64,000 nt of DNA from Leptospira sp. WS4.C2 (GCF_040833985.1 NZ_CP162139.1:1446001-1510000); one strand, 5' to 3'. Numbered from the stretch's first letter, positions 48,595 through 58,173 are shown. A program made the numbers and translations. The notes: a model not told the origin generated them from the letters alone.

Positions 48595-49719
48595 TTATTT
48601 GTAAGAAAATCCTTTGATGATTTTGGTTGGGTTTACGTTTTTTCCATCTTTGATGACTTCGAAGTGGAGGTGAGGGCCAAAACAATAGCCAGTGCAGCCA
48701 GAACGAGAGATGACTTTACCGGCACTCACATAATCCCCTTCTTTCACAAAGAGTTTGGAATTATGAGCATACAAAGTTTGGTAACTATCATCATGAGTGA
48801 GAATGATCGCATTCCCATACCCACCCATCCATCCGGAATAAGTGACTTTCCCTTTCCTTGCCGCAAAAACCGATTCATAATTGGCCCTTAAGTCGAGGGC
48901 CATATGAAATTTGTATTGTGGGTAGGAACGAGTTCCCCATCCAGACGTGATGACTTTGGAAACTACAGGAATTCTCCAAACAGGTCCTGTGTCTGGGATG
49001 ACAGCTCCCGGAAGGAATACTTTTTGTCCCGATTTAAAAAGATCGTAATCATCCAATTGGTTTTCTGAATAAATATCATCGATTTTGACTTTGTAGTAGT
49101 CGGCTACTTTGGCGAGGGTATCACCTTTTTTTAGTTTGTAAACTAACCCTCGTTTATTGGGAATGTTTAAGATTTGTCCAGGAAGGATAGATACTTCTGG
49201 GTTAATTCCAGAACTTCCTGCTATGGATTCTGCAGAAACTTTGAACCGGCGCGCAATGTCAGATAGGGTTTCATTTTTTTTGACTTTGTACTGAGTGACT
49301 TTTAATTTTTTGTTTTTGTTTTCAGCCAATGCATCCAAATCAGCAGATCGAAGGATGGCCATTTTTTTATCTTCTGTTTCTTGGAGGTATTTGGCGTCGG
49401 CAAGTTTTGCTTCTTTATCCTTTACGTCGTTTTCTTCCACCTCTGTGGACATACTTAAGAATTCTTTTTCCATTAAACTTTCTTCGTAGGTTTGTCTGTC
49501 TACGATGATGGAGATAAAAAATGCTAAAATAAAAGAAGTAGTGAGAAGGGGAAGGATCCGATACCGTTTGCGGTTGAGATCAATCGTTCCATGAAGGACA
49601 CTGGATTGTGATTGGAGATTATAAAAATACTTACCTGGAGAAACTTGGATTACATTTACGTTTCCCCAGCGTAACACATGCTTACCGATCGTAGACTTTT
49701 CTGGTGATCGAAGTAGCAT
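48595..49719 (-). CDS. LysM/M23 peptidoglycan peptidase
   Basis: The 374-residue protein has a cytoplasmic start and one membrane segment (about 57-75, PLLTTSFILAFFISIIV), then a coiled segment. Two LysM domains follow (about 142-190 YKVKKNETLSDIARRFKVSA, and 195-240 YKLKKGDTLAKVADYYKVKI). A C-terminal M23 metallopeptidase has HMALDLRA, YQTLYAHNSKLFVKEGDYV and FGPHLHFEV, with the zinc ligands intact. It probably trims peptide crosslinks of peptidoglycan. It is encoded 16 bases after the bactofilin gene, an arrangement known elsewhere to link a bactofilin scaffold with a cell-shape hydrolase. Confidence 0.93.
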   Translation of the reverse strand: MLLRSPEKSTIGKHVLRWGNVNVIQVSPGKYFYNLQSQSSVLHGTIDLNRKRYRILPLLTTSFILAFFISIIVDRQTYEESLMEKEFLSMSTEVEENDVKDKEAKLADAKYLQETEDKKMAILRSADLDALAENKNKKLKVTQYKVKKNETLSDIARRFKVSAESIAGSSGINPEVSILPGQILNIPNKRGLVYKLKKGDTLAKVADYYKVKIDDIYSENQLDDYDLFKSGQKVFLPGAVIPDTGPVWRIPVVSKVITSGWGTRSYPQYKFHMALDLRANYESVFAARKGKVTYSGWMGGYGNAIILTHDDSYQTLYAHNSKLFVKEGDYVSAGKVISRSGCTGYCFGPHLHFEVIKDGKNVNPTKIIKGFSYK

Positions 49720-49735
49720 GTGTTAATCGGGAGCG

Positions 49736-50140
49736 TTAATCCTTGGTATCTAAAGACTTAATACCACCGAAGGATTCTTCCACAATCTTACGAACGTCCT
49801 TTTTCTGACCGCCTGTGATTGTGATATTTCCTTTTGCAACTACACCTTTTTGAAGTTCTAAGTATGGAGCAGTAATATCACCTAACATACGTCCTGTACC
49901 TTCGAGTTTGACTTCGTTTTCGGCTTTGATGTTTCCGATGAGGGTACCTGATACAATGACTTCTCTTGCGCTGATGTTGGTTTTTACTTTACCGGTTTCA
50001 CCGATAACGAGTGCATCCTCAGTTTTGATATCACCTTCGAATTTTCCATCGATTCTGAGTGAACCTGCGATATAAAACTTACCTTCAAATATCGACCCTG
50101 GTCCGATAACGCTATTGATGGAATCCTTACCTATTGCCAT
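49736..50140 (-). CDS. Bactofilin
   Basis: The 134-residue protein is a single bactofilin beta-helix domain: IGPGSIFEGKFYIAGSLRID, GKFEGDIKTEDALVIGETG, VIVSGTLIGNIKAENEVKLE, GRMLGDITAPYLELQKGVVA. The short glycine-spaced repeats are typical of this cytoskeletal polymer. Bactofilins localise wall enzymes and shape cells; in Leptospira a bactofilin has been linked to helical pitch, but I cannot tell which paralogue this is. It sits between PBP1A and the M23 peptidase on the same strand, which fits a cell-shape module. Confidence 0.93.
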   Translation of the reverse strand: MAIGKDSINSVIGPGSIFEGKFYIAGSLRIDGKFEGDIKTEDALVIGETGKVKTNISAREVIVSGTLIGNIKAENEVKLEGTGRMLGDITAPYLELQKGVVAKGNITITGGQKKDVRKIVEESFGGIKSLDTKD

Positions 50141-50199
50141 TCCTGCTCCTTTTCCCCTTCTGTGAGAATCAAAATTTTCGGTCTTCTTGACAAGCCTTT

Positions 50200-52752
50200 T
50201 TAGTAGTCGATTTCCTCATCTCCGCTAAAGACCGACTTTTTTCGCTTCGGTGGTTTGTTTGACGGGGTGAGTTTTTCTACTTTTTCCTGTTTTTTCTTTT
50301 CTGAATGAATCACTGTCGTTGTGGGAGTGTTCGATTTCGTTTCGACTACGTTCCAAGAGGAACCGTGGTCATTACAAATCTCTTTTGGTGCGGTTTGTGG
50401 GATGAAATACTCCTCGAAGAGGTCGTGGCACTGGTTACTCGGAAGTTTGCCTGACATACGACAAACCGTTTTTTTGGTGACTTTGACCTCGGAAAGCCAA
50501 GGAAAATCGATATGAGGTTCGCGGTCGAGGGCACGGGCCATAAACCTTCCCCAAACGGGAGCTGCCAATTTTCCCCCAGTCATCCCTCGTCCCAGGGAAA
50601 TCGTTCCCACATCATACCCAAACCAAACGGAAGTCACAAGTTCCGGGGTGTATCCCACAAACCAAGCATCTCGAAAGTTGTTTGTGGTTCCTGTTTTTCC
50701 GTAGGCTTTGCGGTTCAGGCCATACGACAAAACCCCGCGTCCGGTCCCTTCTTCCACCACATCTTTCATCATGGAAGTGATGAGGAATGCTGCTTCCTTG
50801 GAGATGATTTGTTTGCGGTCATCTTCATCGAACTCTTTACGAAAGTCTTTGATGACATTTCCCACATTGTCTTCCACATACAAGACAGAGATTGGATTTA
50901 CCGTTTTGCCGCCCGAAGCCAAGGCCGCATAGGCCCTTGTCAATTCATAAGGAGTGAGTTCAAAGGAACCAAGGGATACACTAAAGTTATAAGGAATGTC
51001 TCGACCGGGAAGTTGTAATAGTCCTCGCAAACTCTCCATTAGGTTGGAAAGTCCCACTTGTTCTAAAACACGAACGGCAACTGAGTTTTTGGATTGCTCC
51101 AAGGCTTTTCGCAATAGGATAAAACCTGAATATTCGCTACTATAGTTTTCGGGAGCCCATTCGTCTCCGTCTTCCATTAAGTATTGGAGAGGAGAGTCCG
51201 CAAAAAGAGTGGCGGGAGTAACATTTTTTTCAGGGTCTGGGTTTTTACCCGAATGGTCCATGGCCGCTGCATAGAGAATGGGTTTGAAAGCAGATCCCGG
51301 TTGGCGGAAGGCTTGGAAGGGACGAATTTGTTGGTTGTCGGAACGAAACCCCGATCCTCCCACCATGGCTGTGATGAATCCGGTTTCGGGACGGATTGCG
51401 ATGAGTGAACCTTCTACGGGAAGTAGATGGTCTTTTGTGGTTTGCGTCGTATAATTTTTATCAATTAGGTCCCCAAGAAAATCATCCCCAGTTAACAAAT
51501 TCAATGCGAAGAATTCATCTCTAAGGTCTTCTTGGTAAGCGGAAGAAAAGGTACGTTCTGTCCGAGAAATATGGAATTTAAAATCAGGCAGATCATAGAG
51601 ATCGGCAATGAGAGAATACCCACTTCCATACAAATCATCAAAGGCATCGATATTGCGAAAGGCCCTTTGGTTGGATTCTAAAGTTTGTCTTTGCAGGGCC
51701 GGGAGTAGGGCTTTTTCTGCTTCTTCTTGGTGGCGGATCTGGATGGTGGAATATATTTTAAGCCCACCATTGTACAAACGACCCGATCCAATGGAACGAA
51801 TTAAGTTCTTTCGGATGTATTCGGTAACATAAGGAAAGCGGTTGAGCCTGTCGGAAAATGCGGAATCATTGGGAGAACGATTGAGATTGGTATAGTATTC
51901 TTCGAGGGCGGCATATTCTTTTTCGGCATCGGCAACAGACATCCTTCCATTTTCGACTAACTTACGAAAGACGACTCGCACTTTGTTCATACTAGAAACA
52001 GGATTGACGATAGGACTGAATTGGGTGGGCCTTGTGGTAAGACTGGCAAGAATGGCCGCCTCTCCCCAACTTACATCTTGCACTTCCTTTCGAAAATAAA
52101 ACCGAGAAGCAGCTCCGACCCCGATGGTTCCGTGTCCCAGAGGAATTTCATTTAAATAAACTTCGAGAATTTTATCTTTTGGATAAGCAAGTTCGAGTAA
52201 AAAGGCAAGCCATGCTTCCCGAGCTTTCCTTGCGATGGATCTCTCAATCGATAAAAATTTAAGACGTGCTACTTGTTGGGTGATGGTGGAGGCACCTTCT
52301 TTTACGCGGCCCGCCATAAGGTTTACCACAAACGCACGAGCAATTCCTTTTAAATCAATCCCATTGTGAGAATAAAAAGAATTATCCTCAGTAGATAAAA
52401 AACATTGGATCACCTTGTGTCTGTTATCTGGAGAGAGAGTGGTTTCTTCTGGTTTTAGTTGTTCCAAACGAACGGGGATCCGAGAAAATTTATAATACTC
52501 GGCAATGGGTTCGTATTGCCCCTTGTCATTTAATCCATACAAGGTGGAAGGGATGTCATAGACCGCGGCTTCTCCTAGTCGAAAGAAGTCTTTGATAGAA
52601 CCGGTAAGTAAAAAAACATTCAATGCACCAAAGGCGAAAATGGCTATGGCAGTGTTTCTTAATTTTTTGTCTCCGGTCCAAATCCTTTCTGTGACAATCC
52701 GAAACCAAATGATAAAATACTTTTCAAAGAGCCCAACGGGTTCTTGTTTCAT
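50200..52752 (-). CDS. Class A penicillin-binding protein (PBP1A type)
   Basis: This bifunctional enzyme polymerises and crosslinks peptidoglycan. The 850-residue protein has an N-terminal membrane anchor (about 28-50). The GT51 glycosyltransferase has the catalytic Glu in TEDNSFYSHNGIDLKGIARA, with GRVKEGASTITQQVAR. The transpeptidase has SxxK in RQPGSAFKPILYA, SxN in SKNSVAVR, and KTG in YGKTGTTNNFRDAWFVGYTP. A basic, disordered tail follows after residue 805 (KKKQEKVEKLTPSNKPPKRK). Length is normal for the class. The bactofilin gene is next on the same strand. Confidence 0.95.
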   Translation of the reverse strand: MKQEPVGLFEKYFIIWFRIVTERIWTGDKKLRNTAIAIFAFGALNVFLLTGSIKDFFRLGEAAVYDIPSTLYGLNDKGQYEPIAEYYKFSRIPVRLEQLKPEETTLSPDNRHKVIQCFLSTEDNSFYSHNGIDLKGIARAFVVNLMAGRVKEGASTITQQVARLKFLSIERSIARKAREAWLAFLLELAYPKDKILEVYLNEIPLGHGTIGVGAASRFYFRKEVQDVSWGEAAILASLTTRPTQFSPIVNPVSSMNKVRVVFRKLVENGRMSVADAEKEYAALEEYYTNLNRSPNDSAFSDRLNRFPYVTEYIRKNLIRSIGSGRLYNGGLKIYSTIQIRHQEEAEKALLPALQRQTLESNQRAFRNIDAFDDLYGSGYSLIADLYDLPDFKFHISRTERTFSSAYQEDLRDEFFALNLLTGDDFLGDLIDKNYTTQTTKDHLLPVEGSLIAIRPETGFITAMVGGSGFRSDNQQIRPFQAFRQPGSAFKPILYAAAMDHSGKNPDPEKNVTPATLFADSPLQYLMEDGDEWAPENYSSEYSGFILLRKALEQSKNSVAVRVLEQVGLSNLMESLRGLLQLPGRDIPYNFSVSLGSFELTPYELTRAYAALASGGKTVNPISVLYVEDNVGNVIKDFRKEFDEDDRKQIISKEAAFLITSMMKDVVEEGTGRGVLSYGLNRKAYGKTGTTNNFRDAWFVGYTPELVTSVWFGYDVGTISLGRGMTGGKLAAPVWGRFMARALDREPHIDFPWLSEVKVTKKTVCRMSGKLPSNQCHDLFEEYFIPQTAPKEICNDHGSSWNVVETKSNTPTTTVIHSEKKKQEKVEKLTPSNKPPKRKKSVFSGDEEIDY

Positions 52753-52778
52753 AAAATTCCCTTAACTTTAAATCCCCA

Positions 52779-53849
52779 TCAAACGAGGGGAGAAAATTCC
52801 TTCATATGGTCGATTCCGTGGTAACGCAGACCAGTATCTAAATTATAACCACCGAGAGATTCCAGAATTTTCGATCTGCTTTCTGGAGAAAAACTATATT
52901 CGTAGGCTCTCGTTAAAATTTCTTTACTCGCTTGGCTTGCTTGGTTCAAAAGTTCGATAAAGGAGTCATTGAACTTTCTTTTGGGGTCGGCCGGATAAAA
53001 CCATTCCCTCTTTTCATCGTTCATAATTTTGGGATTGATTTCATCCATTGCGGGAAGCATAAGCACACTGGCATTGTATTTATGAAAAGTCAGCGTATCC
53101 ACTACACTCACAAGCCCACGCATAAAAGCACTTCTCGAATCCAAAGTGGATGTGAATCTATAAAACCCAAGGTAAGATTCATTTAAGATATCCCCTGGGA
53201 TGATTTTTTTTTCGGAACCCAAATAGGAAGAAGCAAACTCGGTAGGATAGGTTTCTTTGATGGATTGCAACCAAAAGTTCCAAAGGACAGGATCCATTTT
53301 GTTTTTGATCCCCACGGTTCTATGACGGATATCAATGTATTGAGGAAAGTCATATTCTTTGGCACTCATTCCCCAGCGGTGGTTGATAAGAAGTGTGTCT
53401 AGTCCAAACTCCACTTTCATGTGGTTCACTTGTGCTTGGTAAGAGATCTTCTTATCGTTGTTATAGTAATCGCCCGAGATATAAAAGATATAAGGATGAG
53501 TTTGGATGTCTACCACGCAATGACAGATATACCCTAATGTGAAAGCAAGGAAACGATCACGGTATAAACCCATTTCTGTATCATACACTTGGTCCAGAAA
53601 ACTAAGGATGAGTTCGGCAACCCGGTCGTGGTGGGCCAGGTCTCCGAAGAAAGCGGCTTTCTTTGTTCGTTTGGGTTGCAACACGTGATAGAAGTAAAAG
53701 ATATCGGGAGCCACGGCACCGAGGTTGGCGTAAGGTGCAACATCAGGTCTTGAGAGTAATGCGGCAATCCGACGTTGGGTCGCATTTCCATGTTCCAAAT
53801 GTTTTTTCACTTGGGAGAGAGCTTCAATATGTGTAATCTTTCCTGCCAT
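52779..53849 (-). CDS. Zinc-dependent phospholipase C-like protein
   Basis: The 356-residue protein resembles the zinc-dependent phospholipase C/nuclease fold: MAGKITHIEALSQVKKHLEH, GAVAPDIFYFYHV, FFGDLAHHDRVAEL, FTLGYICHCVVDIQTHPYIF. The spaced His and Asp residues would bind zinc. No signal peptide is seen at the chosen start, so it may be cytoplasmic. The C-terminal half after residue 200 is less typical. It precedes the PBP1A gene on the same strand by 26 bases. Substrate unknown. Confidence 0.8.
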   Translation of the reverse strand: MAGKITHIEALSQVKKHLEHGNATQRRIAALLSRPDVAPYANLGAVAPDIFYFYHVLQPKRTKKAAFFGDLAHHDRVAELILSFLDQVYDTEMGLYRDRFLAFTLGYICHCVVDIQTHPYIFYISGDYYNNDKKISYQAQVNHMKVEFGLDTLLINHRWGMSAKEYDFPQYIDIRHRTVGIKNKMDPVLWNFWLQSIKETYPTEFASSYLGSEKKIIPGDILNESYLGFYRFTSTLDSRSAFMRGLVSVVDTLTFHKYNASVLMLPAMDEINPKIMNDEKREWFYPADPKRKFNDSFIELLNQASQASKEILTRAYEYSFSPESRSKILESLGGYNLDTGLRYHGIDHMKEFSPLV

Positions 53850-53873
53850 TTTCTACTTTTTTGACTTTATGGA

Positions 53874-55175
53874 ATGGAACCTATTGAAAGGTTTATCTTA
53901 AATCCTATGACATCAATCGAAAAACTAAAGTTTTTGAAAGAAGACCAAGTGCGAACTTTGGCAAATGAATTTGGAACCCCGCTCTTTGTCTATTCCGAGA
54001 AAGAAATTGAACAAAAATGTGACGAAGCCCTCGCGTTTCCGAACGCCTTTGGGTTACAAGTCCGTTACGCCATGAAGGCAAATCCCAATTCCAATATCCT
54101 TCAGATTATGAAAAAGAAAGGCATCCTCATTGATGCTTCTTCGGAACATGAAGTGGTGCGTGCCCTTCACTTTGGATTCAAACCCGAATCCATCATGCTC
54201 ACTTCTCAAGAATTACCGAAAGCCTTCGCGGAACTCATTGGCAAAGGGGTGAAATTCAATGCATGTTCTCTTCGCCAACTGGAAGCCTTTGGTAAGGTTT
54301 TTCCTGGAAAGGCTGTATCCATTCGTTTCAATCCGGGCCTTGGATCGGGTCATACCAAAAAAACGGATGTGGGGGGAGTCACTTCTTCCTTCGGAATCTG
54401 GCATGAAAAATTGCCGGAAGTGAAAGCTATTGTCGAAAAATACAAAATCATTGTCGAAAAAGTCCATACCCATATTGGATCGGGAAGTGACCCGGAAGTT
54501 TGGAAAGCGGTGGCAAAATATACTTTAGAATATGCGGAGGCCTTCCCAACGGTCACGGTGGTGAGTCTTGGTGGAGGATACAAAGTAGGGCGGATGGAAG
54601 ATGAAAAATCGACCGACTTACTAAAGATTGGTGCTCCTGTGAAACCCCAATTCGAAGAATTTGCTACCAAATACGGAAGAAAACTCATATTAGAAATTGA
54701 ACCTGGAACCTACCTCATTGCACTTTGCGGAGCCCTCCTCACAACAGTGGATGATTTAGTAGATACAGGCCCGAAAGGATTTCGTTTTTTAAAACTCGAT
54801 ACAGGGATGGATTCAAACACCAGACCTTCGTTATACGGTGCAAGACATCCTCTCATCACGGTAAAAAAAGACGGTGGAGTCCCAAAATCAAACACAGAGT
54901 ATGTGGTTGTTGGTCACTGTTGTGAATCAGGAGATGTGTTTACCCAAAAAGAAGGGGGAGAACCCATCACTCGTCTTATGGGAGAAGCAGAAATCGGAGA
55001 CTATGTGGTGATGGAGGCGGTCGGTGCTTATTGTGCCGGTATGTCCACGAAGAACTACAATAGTTTTCCAGAGACTGCCGAGGTGTTACTTCGTACCAAT
55101 GGGGAAGGAAAACTCATCCGTAAAAAAGAACCAGTGCTTGAGATTTTTCGAAACGAAATCCTCGTTGTAGAATGA
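53874..55175 (+). CDS. lysA: Diaminopimelate decarboxylase
   Basis: LysA decarboxylates meso-diaminopimelate to lysine. The 433-residue protein is a fold-type III PLP enzyme: the cofactor lysine in VRYAMKANPNSNILQIM, HIGSGSDP, SLGGGYKVGR, LEIEPGTYLIA, and CCESGDVF near the C-terminus. Closely related carboxynorspermidine or ornithine-type decarboxylases share this fold, so the exact substrate is likely but not certain. Two starts are possible, ATG 53874 and ATG 53907. ispD follows 4 bases after the stop. Confidence 0.87.
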   Translation: MEPIERFILNPMTSIEKLKFLKEDQVRTLANEFGTPLFVYSEKEIEQKCDEALAFPNAFGLQVRYAMKANPNSNILQIMKKKGILIDASSEHEVVRALHFGFKPESIMLTSQELPKAFAELIGKGVKFNACSLRQLEAFGKVFPGKAVSIRFNPGLGSGHTKKTDVGGVTSSFGIWHEKLPEVKAIVEKYKIIVEKVHTHIGSGSDPEVWKAVAKYTLEYAEAFPTVTVVSLGGGYKVGRMEDEKSTDLLKIGAPVKPQFEEFATKYGRKLILEIEPGTYLIALCGALLTTVDDLVDTGPKGFRFLKLDTGMDSNTRPSLYGARHPLITVKKDGGVPKSNTEYVVVGHCCESGDVFTQKEGGEPITRLMGEAEIGDYVVMEAVGAYCAGMSTKNYNSFPETAEVLLRTNGEGKLIRKKEPVLEIFRNEILVVE

Positions 55176-55179
55176 CCGA

Positions 55180-55884
55180 ATGAACCAATTGTATGTTGTC
55201 CTACTTGCGGGTGGGACAGGTTCTAGGATGGGAACTGAGGTTCCCAAACAATTTTTGAAAGTGAGGGGAGAGTCCCTTCTCAGACATTCGGTCAAACGGT
55301 TTCGAAAGTTTGGACTTACCAAATCCATCACGGTTGTCTCCCACCCTGATTGGATTTTAGAAACAGAAAAAGAACTGGATGATGTATTGGAAGGGAACGA
55401 TCGCATTGTTCCTGGGGGAGAGAGCCGCCATCTGTCTACGTTATGCGGTCTGGAATCCATTCCCTATGATACAAAGGATATCATATTTATCCATGATGTG
55501 GCACGACCCAACTTCAAACAAAATGAATTGTATCAGTTGGTAGAACAAACGAAAATTTTTGGTGGTGCTACCATTGTTGGAAAGTCTACGGAGAGTTTGG
55601 TGCGAGTTCGTCTGCACCAAAACTATACCGAAGAACCATTAAAAAGAGAAGAAGTCTATTCTGTCAAAACCCCACAATCCATTGCTGGATTTATGATTCA
55701 GGAACTTTTGCTTGTGGAACTTCCAACGGATTTAAAAAAACATCCGACAGACCTTTGTACTTGGATGGGAAAAAGAAAGGTCGGCATTGTAGAAACCGAC
55801 TATCACAATATCAAAGTCACAAGTCCTGGGGATGCAGAACTTGCTGATTCATTGTTTTGGGAAGAACTACCGACCGTGGAATAA
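55180..55884 (+). CDS. ispD: 2-C-methyl-D-erythritol 4-phosphate cytidylyltransferase
   Basis: IspD attaches CMP to methylerythritol phosphate in the non-mevalonate isoprenoid pathway. The 234-residue protein has the nucleotide-binding LLAGGTGSRMGTEVPKQFLK, VPGGESRHLSTLCGLE, IFIHDVARPNF, VYSVKTPQSI, and C-terminal NIKVTSPGDAELAD. All are diagnostic. It follows lysA closely and overlaps the convergent PilZ gene by 18 bases. Confidence 0.95.
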   Translation: MNQLYVVLLAGGTGSRMGTEVPKQFLKVRGESLLRHSVKRFRKFGLTKSITVVSHPDWILETEKELDDVLEGNDRIVPGGESRHLSTLCGLESIPYDTKDIIFIHDVARPNFKQNELYQLVEQTKIFGGATIVGKSTESLVRVRLHQNYTEEPLKREEVYSVKTPQSIAGFMIQELLLVELPTDLKKHPTDLCTWMGKRKVGIVETDYHNIKVTSPGDAELADSLFWEELPTVE

Positions 55885-56967
55885 TTTAAAACGTTGTTTC
55901 CAAATCCAAATTCTAAATAAGTTTCTGTTTTCGATCGTATCAATTTGAATTCCAAACCCGCTAGGTTTTCCATACTTTCCTTGTGGGTTGGACCAACGTA
56001 CCACACCACCTACCGAAATATCTCCCGATCTAGTTTGGATTTTCACAGTACAAATTTGGTTCTGGTCGAGAACCGAACTTGTTTCAATATACAATCCTTC
56101 CATGGAAACATTCAGCAATGTTCCTTCGCAAATTTTGTTGTCCTTTCCTGAAAAGTTGACTGGGTTGGAAACGGGATATCTTGGTGCAAAGACTCTTGCC
56201 AAAAAGGTTTCGTAGATTTGTTTTTCTTCTCTTTGGTTGATTTGGAAGAAGAGTTGGACACCGGCAATTTCGGAACCATCACTCTCTTCATCGATACGGA
56301 CAATCTTTGCTTGGACAGAAATGGAAATGGGTTCTCTATTTTCCTTTTCTAACTTTAAGAGGAGATTGATTGGGTCTCCCACTTTCAGAAAGTGATGTGC
56401 AGGGAGGGGGATAAGGATACCGTTACGGGAAATATTAATGGTTTGTCCATCGCCTTCGCGTTCTCCATCGGCATTGGTCCAATGAAAGGGAACGGGATGT
56501 GTTTCTCTGTATTTAGTTCTCCAACCGCGACGAATTCCACTTAAGTAAGGTGCGGCAATCTCTCTGCGTAGGAAATAAAATACAGTCCCAAGGAGAAGTG
56601 TGGTTGTCACCATATTCCAAATGATATCAGCCGTATGGATGCGGATACCAGCCAGAAAGATCTTCTTTCCGAGAGTGACTGACAAAACCATCCAAACATT
56701 ATAAGTTAGAATGAGAAAGGTAAAACAAAGGAAAAGGTAGTATCCAAATTTCTTTTTGGTAACTAGGCCATAGGCGATGATGGCACTGAGTCCCGAGAGT
56801 ACATATTGTAACGGTTGGATTCTGGATAGAATCATTGCAAAATGGTCTAAATCGAGATCGTATAAGGATGCCGTAATATAGACATTCAGAAAGGGAACTG
56901 CAAGAAAACCTAGGGTCACCAGCAGAACAGGAATGGGATAATTGAAGAACCGCAAAGTCACCCGCAA
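55867..56967 (-). CDS. Membrane protein with two PilZ-like domains
   Basis: The 366-residue protein has four N-terminal membrane segments (about 10-130), then two PilZ-like modules. The first (about 150-250) contains GQTINISRNGILIPLPAHHF. The second (about 260-350) contains GTLLNVSMEGLYIETSS. Canonical PilZ domains bind cyclic di-GMP through RxxxR and DxSxxG. Here both copies have Asn in place of the Asp, and the arginine motif is not clear, so ligand binding is doubtful. A role in coupling membrane state to motility or secretion would be only a guess. Its 3' end overlaps ispD. Confidence 0.83.
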   Translation of the reverse strand: MRVTLRFFNYPIPVLLVTLGFLAVPFLNVYITASLYDLDLDHFAMILSRIQPLQYVLSGLSAIIAYGLVTKKKFGYYLFLCFTFLILTYNVWMVLSVTLGKKIFLAGIRIHTADIIWNMVTTTLLLGTVFYFLRREIAAPYLSGIRRGWRTKYRETHPVPFHWTNADGEREGDGQTINISRNGILIPLPAHHFLKVGDPINLLLKLEKENREPISISVQAKIVRIDEESDGSEIAGVQLFFQINQREEKQIYETFLARVFAPRYPVSNPVNFSGKDNKICEGTLLNVSMEGLYIETSSVLDQNQICTVKIQTRSGDISVGGVVRWSNPQGKYGKPSGFGIQIDTIENRNLFRIWIWKQRFKLFHGR

Positions 56968-57038
56968 ATCAAACTCGATTTTAGGGATTTAGTCAACTTA
57001 TTTTTAAATCCACAGAATTTGAGAGTGTGCATTTCTTC

Positions 57039-57554
57039 CTAGGCTTTCTCCTCTGGTTCTTCTGGATCTTGTGTTTTGTCCTCATTGGGTGTGACGGATT
57101 CTGTGGTAGTCTGCTCCGTTTTTAAGGAGGGCATTCCATTGATGAGGATATGTAATTCTTGTTGCCTTTCGGAAATGGTATCTTCTACAGATGTTAGGCG
57201 GTTTATGATACTGTGGAGGATCGCAGAAAGAAAACCAGGGCTTTCTTTTCCCATTCCGATAAATATTTCTTTTGATATGATTCCCACCTTTGTATCTTCT
57301 GCAGAAGCAACCACAGTCGCGGCTCTCGGTGATGGATATACCAGTGCCATTTCTCCAAAGAACTCTCCAGGTTTGATCTCACGAACATAATGATCTTCTC
57401 CGTTCGCTTTTCGTTTGAAAACTTGGAGTTGGCCAGAAAAAACAAAAAACATCTTTCCATTACAATCTTCGCCTTCTGAAAATACTTTGGTTCCTTCTGG
57501 AAAATGATCGATTCGAACTTCGGTGATGTACTTTCGCAAATGGTCGACGTTCAT
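57039..57554 (-). CDS. Cyclic nucleotide-binding domain protein
   Basis: The 171-residue protein consists of one CNB domain (about 15-125) with GTKVFSEGEDCNGKMFFVFS, and the phosphate-binding cassette GEFFGEMALVYPSPRAATVV, which keeps the Glu and Arg that bind cyclic nucleotide. There is no helix-turn-helix. A helical, acidic C-terminal tail (TTTESVTPNEDKTQDPEEPE) follows. It acts after a second CNB protein gene whose stop codon overlaps its start by 4 bases, so the two are made together and may dimerise. Confidence 0.9.
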   Translation of the reverse strand: MNVDHLRKYITEVRIDHFPEGTKVFSEGEDCNGKMFFVFSGQLQVFKRKANGEDHYVREIKPGEFFGEMALVYPSPRAATVVASAEDTKVGIISKEIFIGMGKESPGFLSAILHSIINRLTSVEDTISERQQELHILINGMPSLKTEQTTTESVTPNEDKTQDPEEPEEKA

Positions 57555-58000
57555 TTCTCTTCTTCCTTTTTGATTTCTTCTAACATTTTATCAAGTTCCG
57601 TAAGCCTGGCTTCCGCCCGGTGGAGTTTTTCGACCGTACTTTTGGTCAGTTGGAATAAAAAATGAGTATTGATCCGAGCTAATTTTTCAAACTGATCATC
57701 CCGGAGGATTCCGACCCGTGCATTGGCTGAAACCACGCTGATAGTCATGGCCCTAGGCCTTCTTGTGAGCAGTGAGAGTTCTCCAAAAAATTCTCCAGGC
57801 CCCAAACCTTTAATTACTTCTTGGCTTCCATCTGGTGTCCGTTTGGTGACGGCAAACATCCCACTCATGATACAATACATACTTCCATCATGTGGATCTC
57901 CTTCTCGAAAAATCACATCCCCTCGCAAATACACTTGCGTAGAGATATTTTGCATAAATTCCAGTATGTTCATCGGAGTTGTCCTATTGGTATCTGACAT
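57551..58000 (-). CDS. Cyclic nucleotide-binding domain protein
   Basis: The 149-residue protein has one CNB domain (about 10-115): TQVYLRGDVIFREGDPHDGS, MYCIMSGMFAVTKR, and the cassette GEFFGELSLLTRRPRAMTIS with Glu and Arg in place. A coiled, acidic C-terminus (KLHRAEARLTELDKMLEEIK) could mediate dimerisation. No effector domain is present. Divergent from tRNA-Leu and overlapping the next CNB gene by 4 bases. Confidence 0.9.
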   Translation of the reverse strand: MSDTNRTTPMNILEFMQNISTQVYLRGDVIFREGDPHDGSMYCIMSGMFAVTKRTPDGSQEVIKGLGPGEFFGELSLLTRRPRAMTISVVSANARVGILRDDQFEKLARINTHFLFQLTKSTVEKLHRAEARLTELDKMLEEIKKEEEK

Positions 58001-58091
58001 GAGAACAAAAATTCAAAACAAAGGCAAGTGAATCACAAAAACTCACTAGACAGATTTCCCTAGTACAAAAACCTGCTTATACAAACACAAT

Positions 58092-58173
58092 GCGGGCGTG
58101 GCGAAATTGGCAGACGCACCAGATTTAGGTTCTGGCGCCGAGAGGCATGGGGGTTCAAGTCCCTCCGCCCGCA
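58092..58173 (+). tRNA. tRNA-Leu (UAG)
   Basis: The 82-nt sequence folds with acceptor GCGGGCG / CGCCCGC, anticodon stem CCAGA / TCTGG around loop TTTAGGT (anticodon TAG), a long variable arm (about 13 bases), and T arm GGGGGTTCAAGTCCCTC. Discriminator A is at 58173; CCA is not encoded. The 3' end is repeated downstream (see the next entries). Confidence 0.94.

Noticed and set aside
50512..51018. Long + strand ORF opposite the PBP1A gene
   Set aside because: It is the antisense shadow of a well-supported coding region and has no family features or ribosome binding site.
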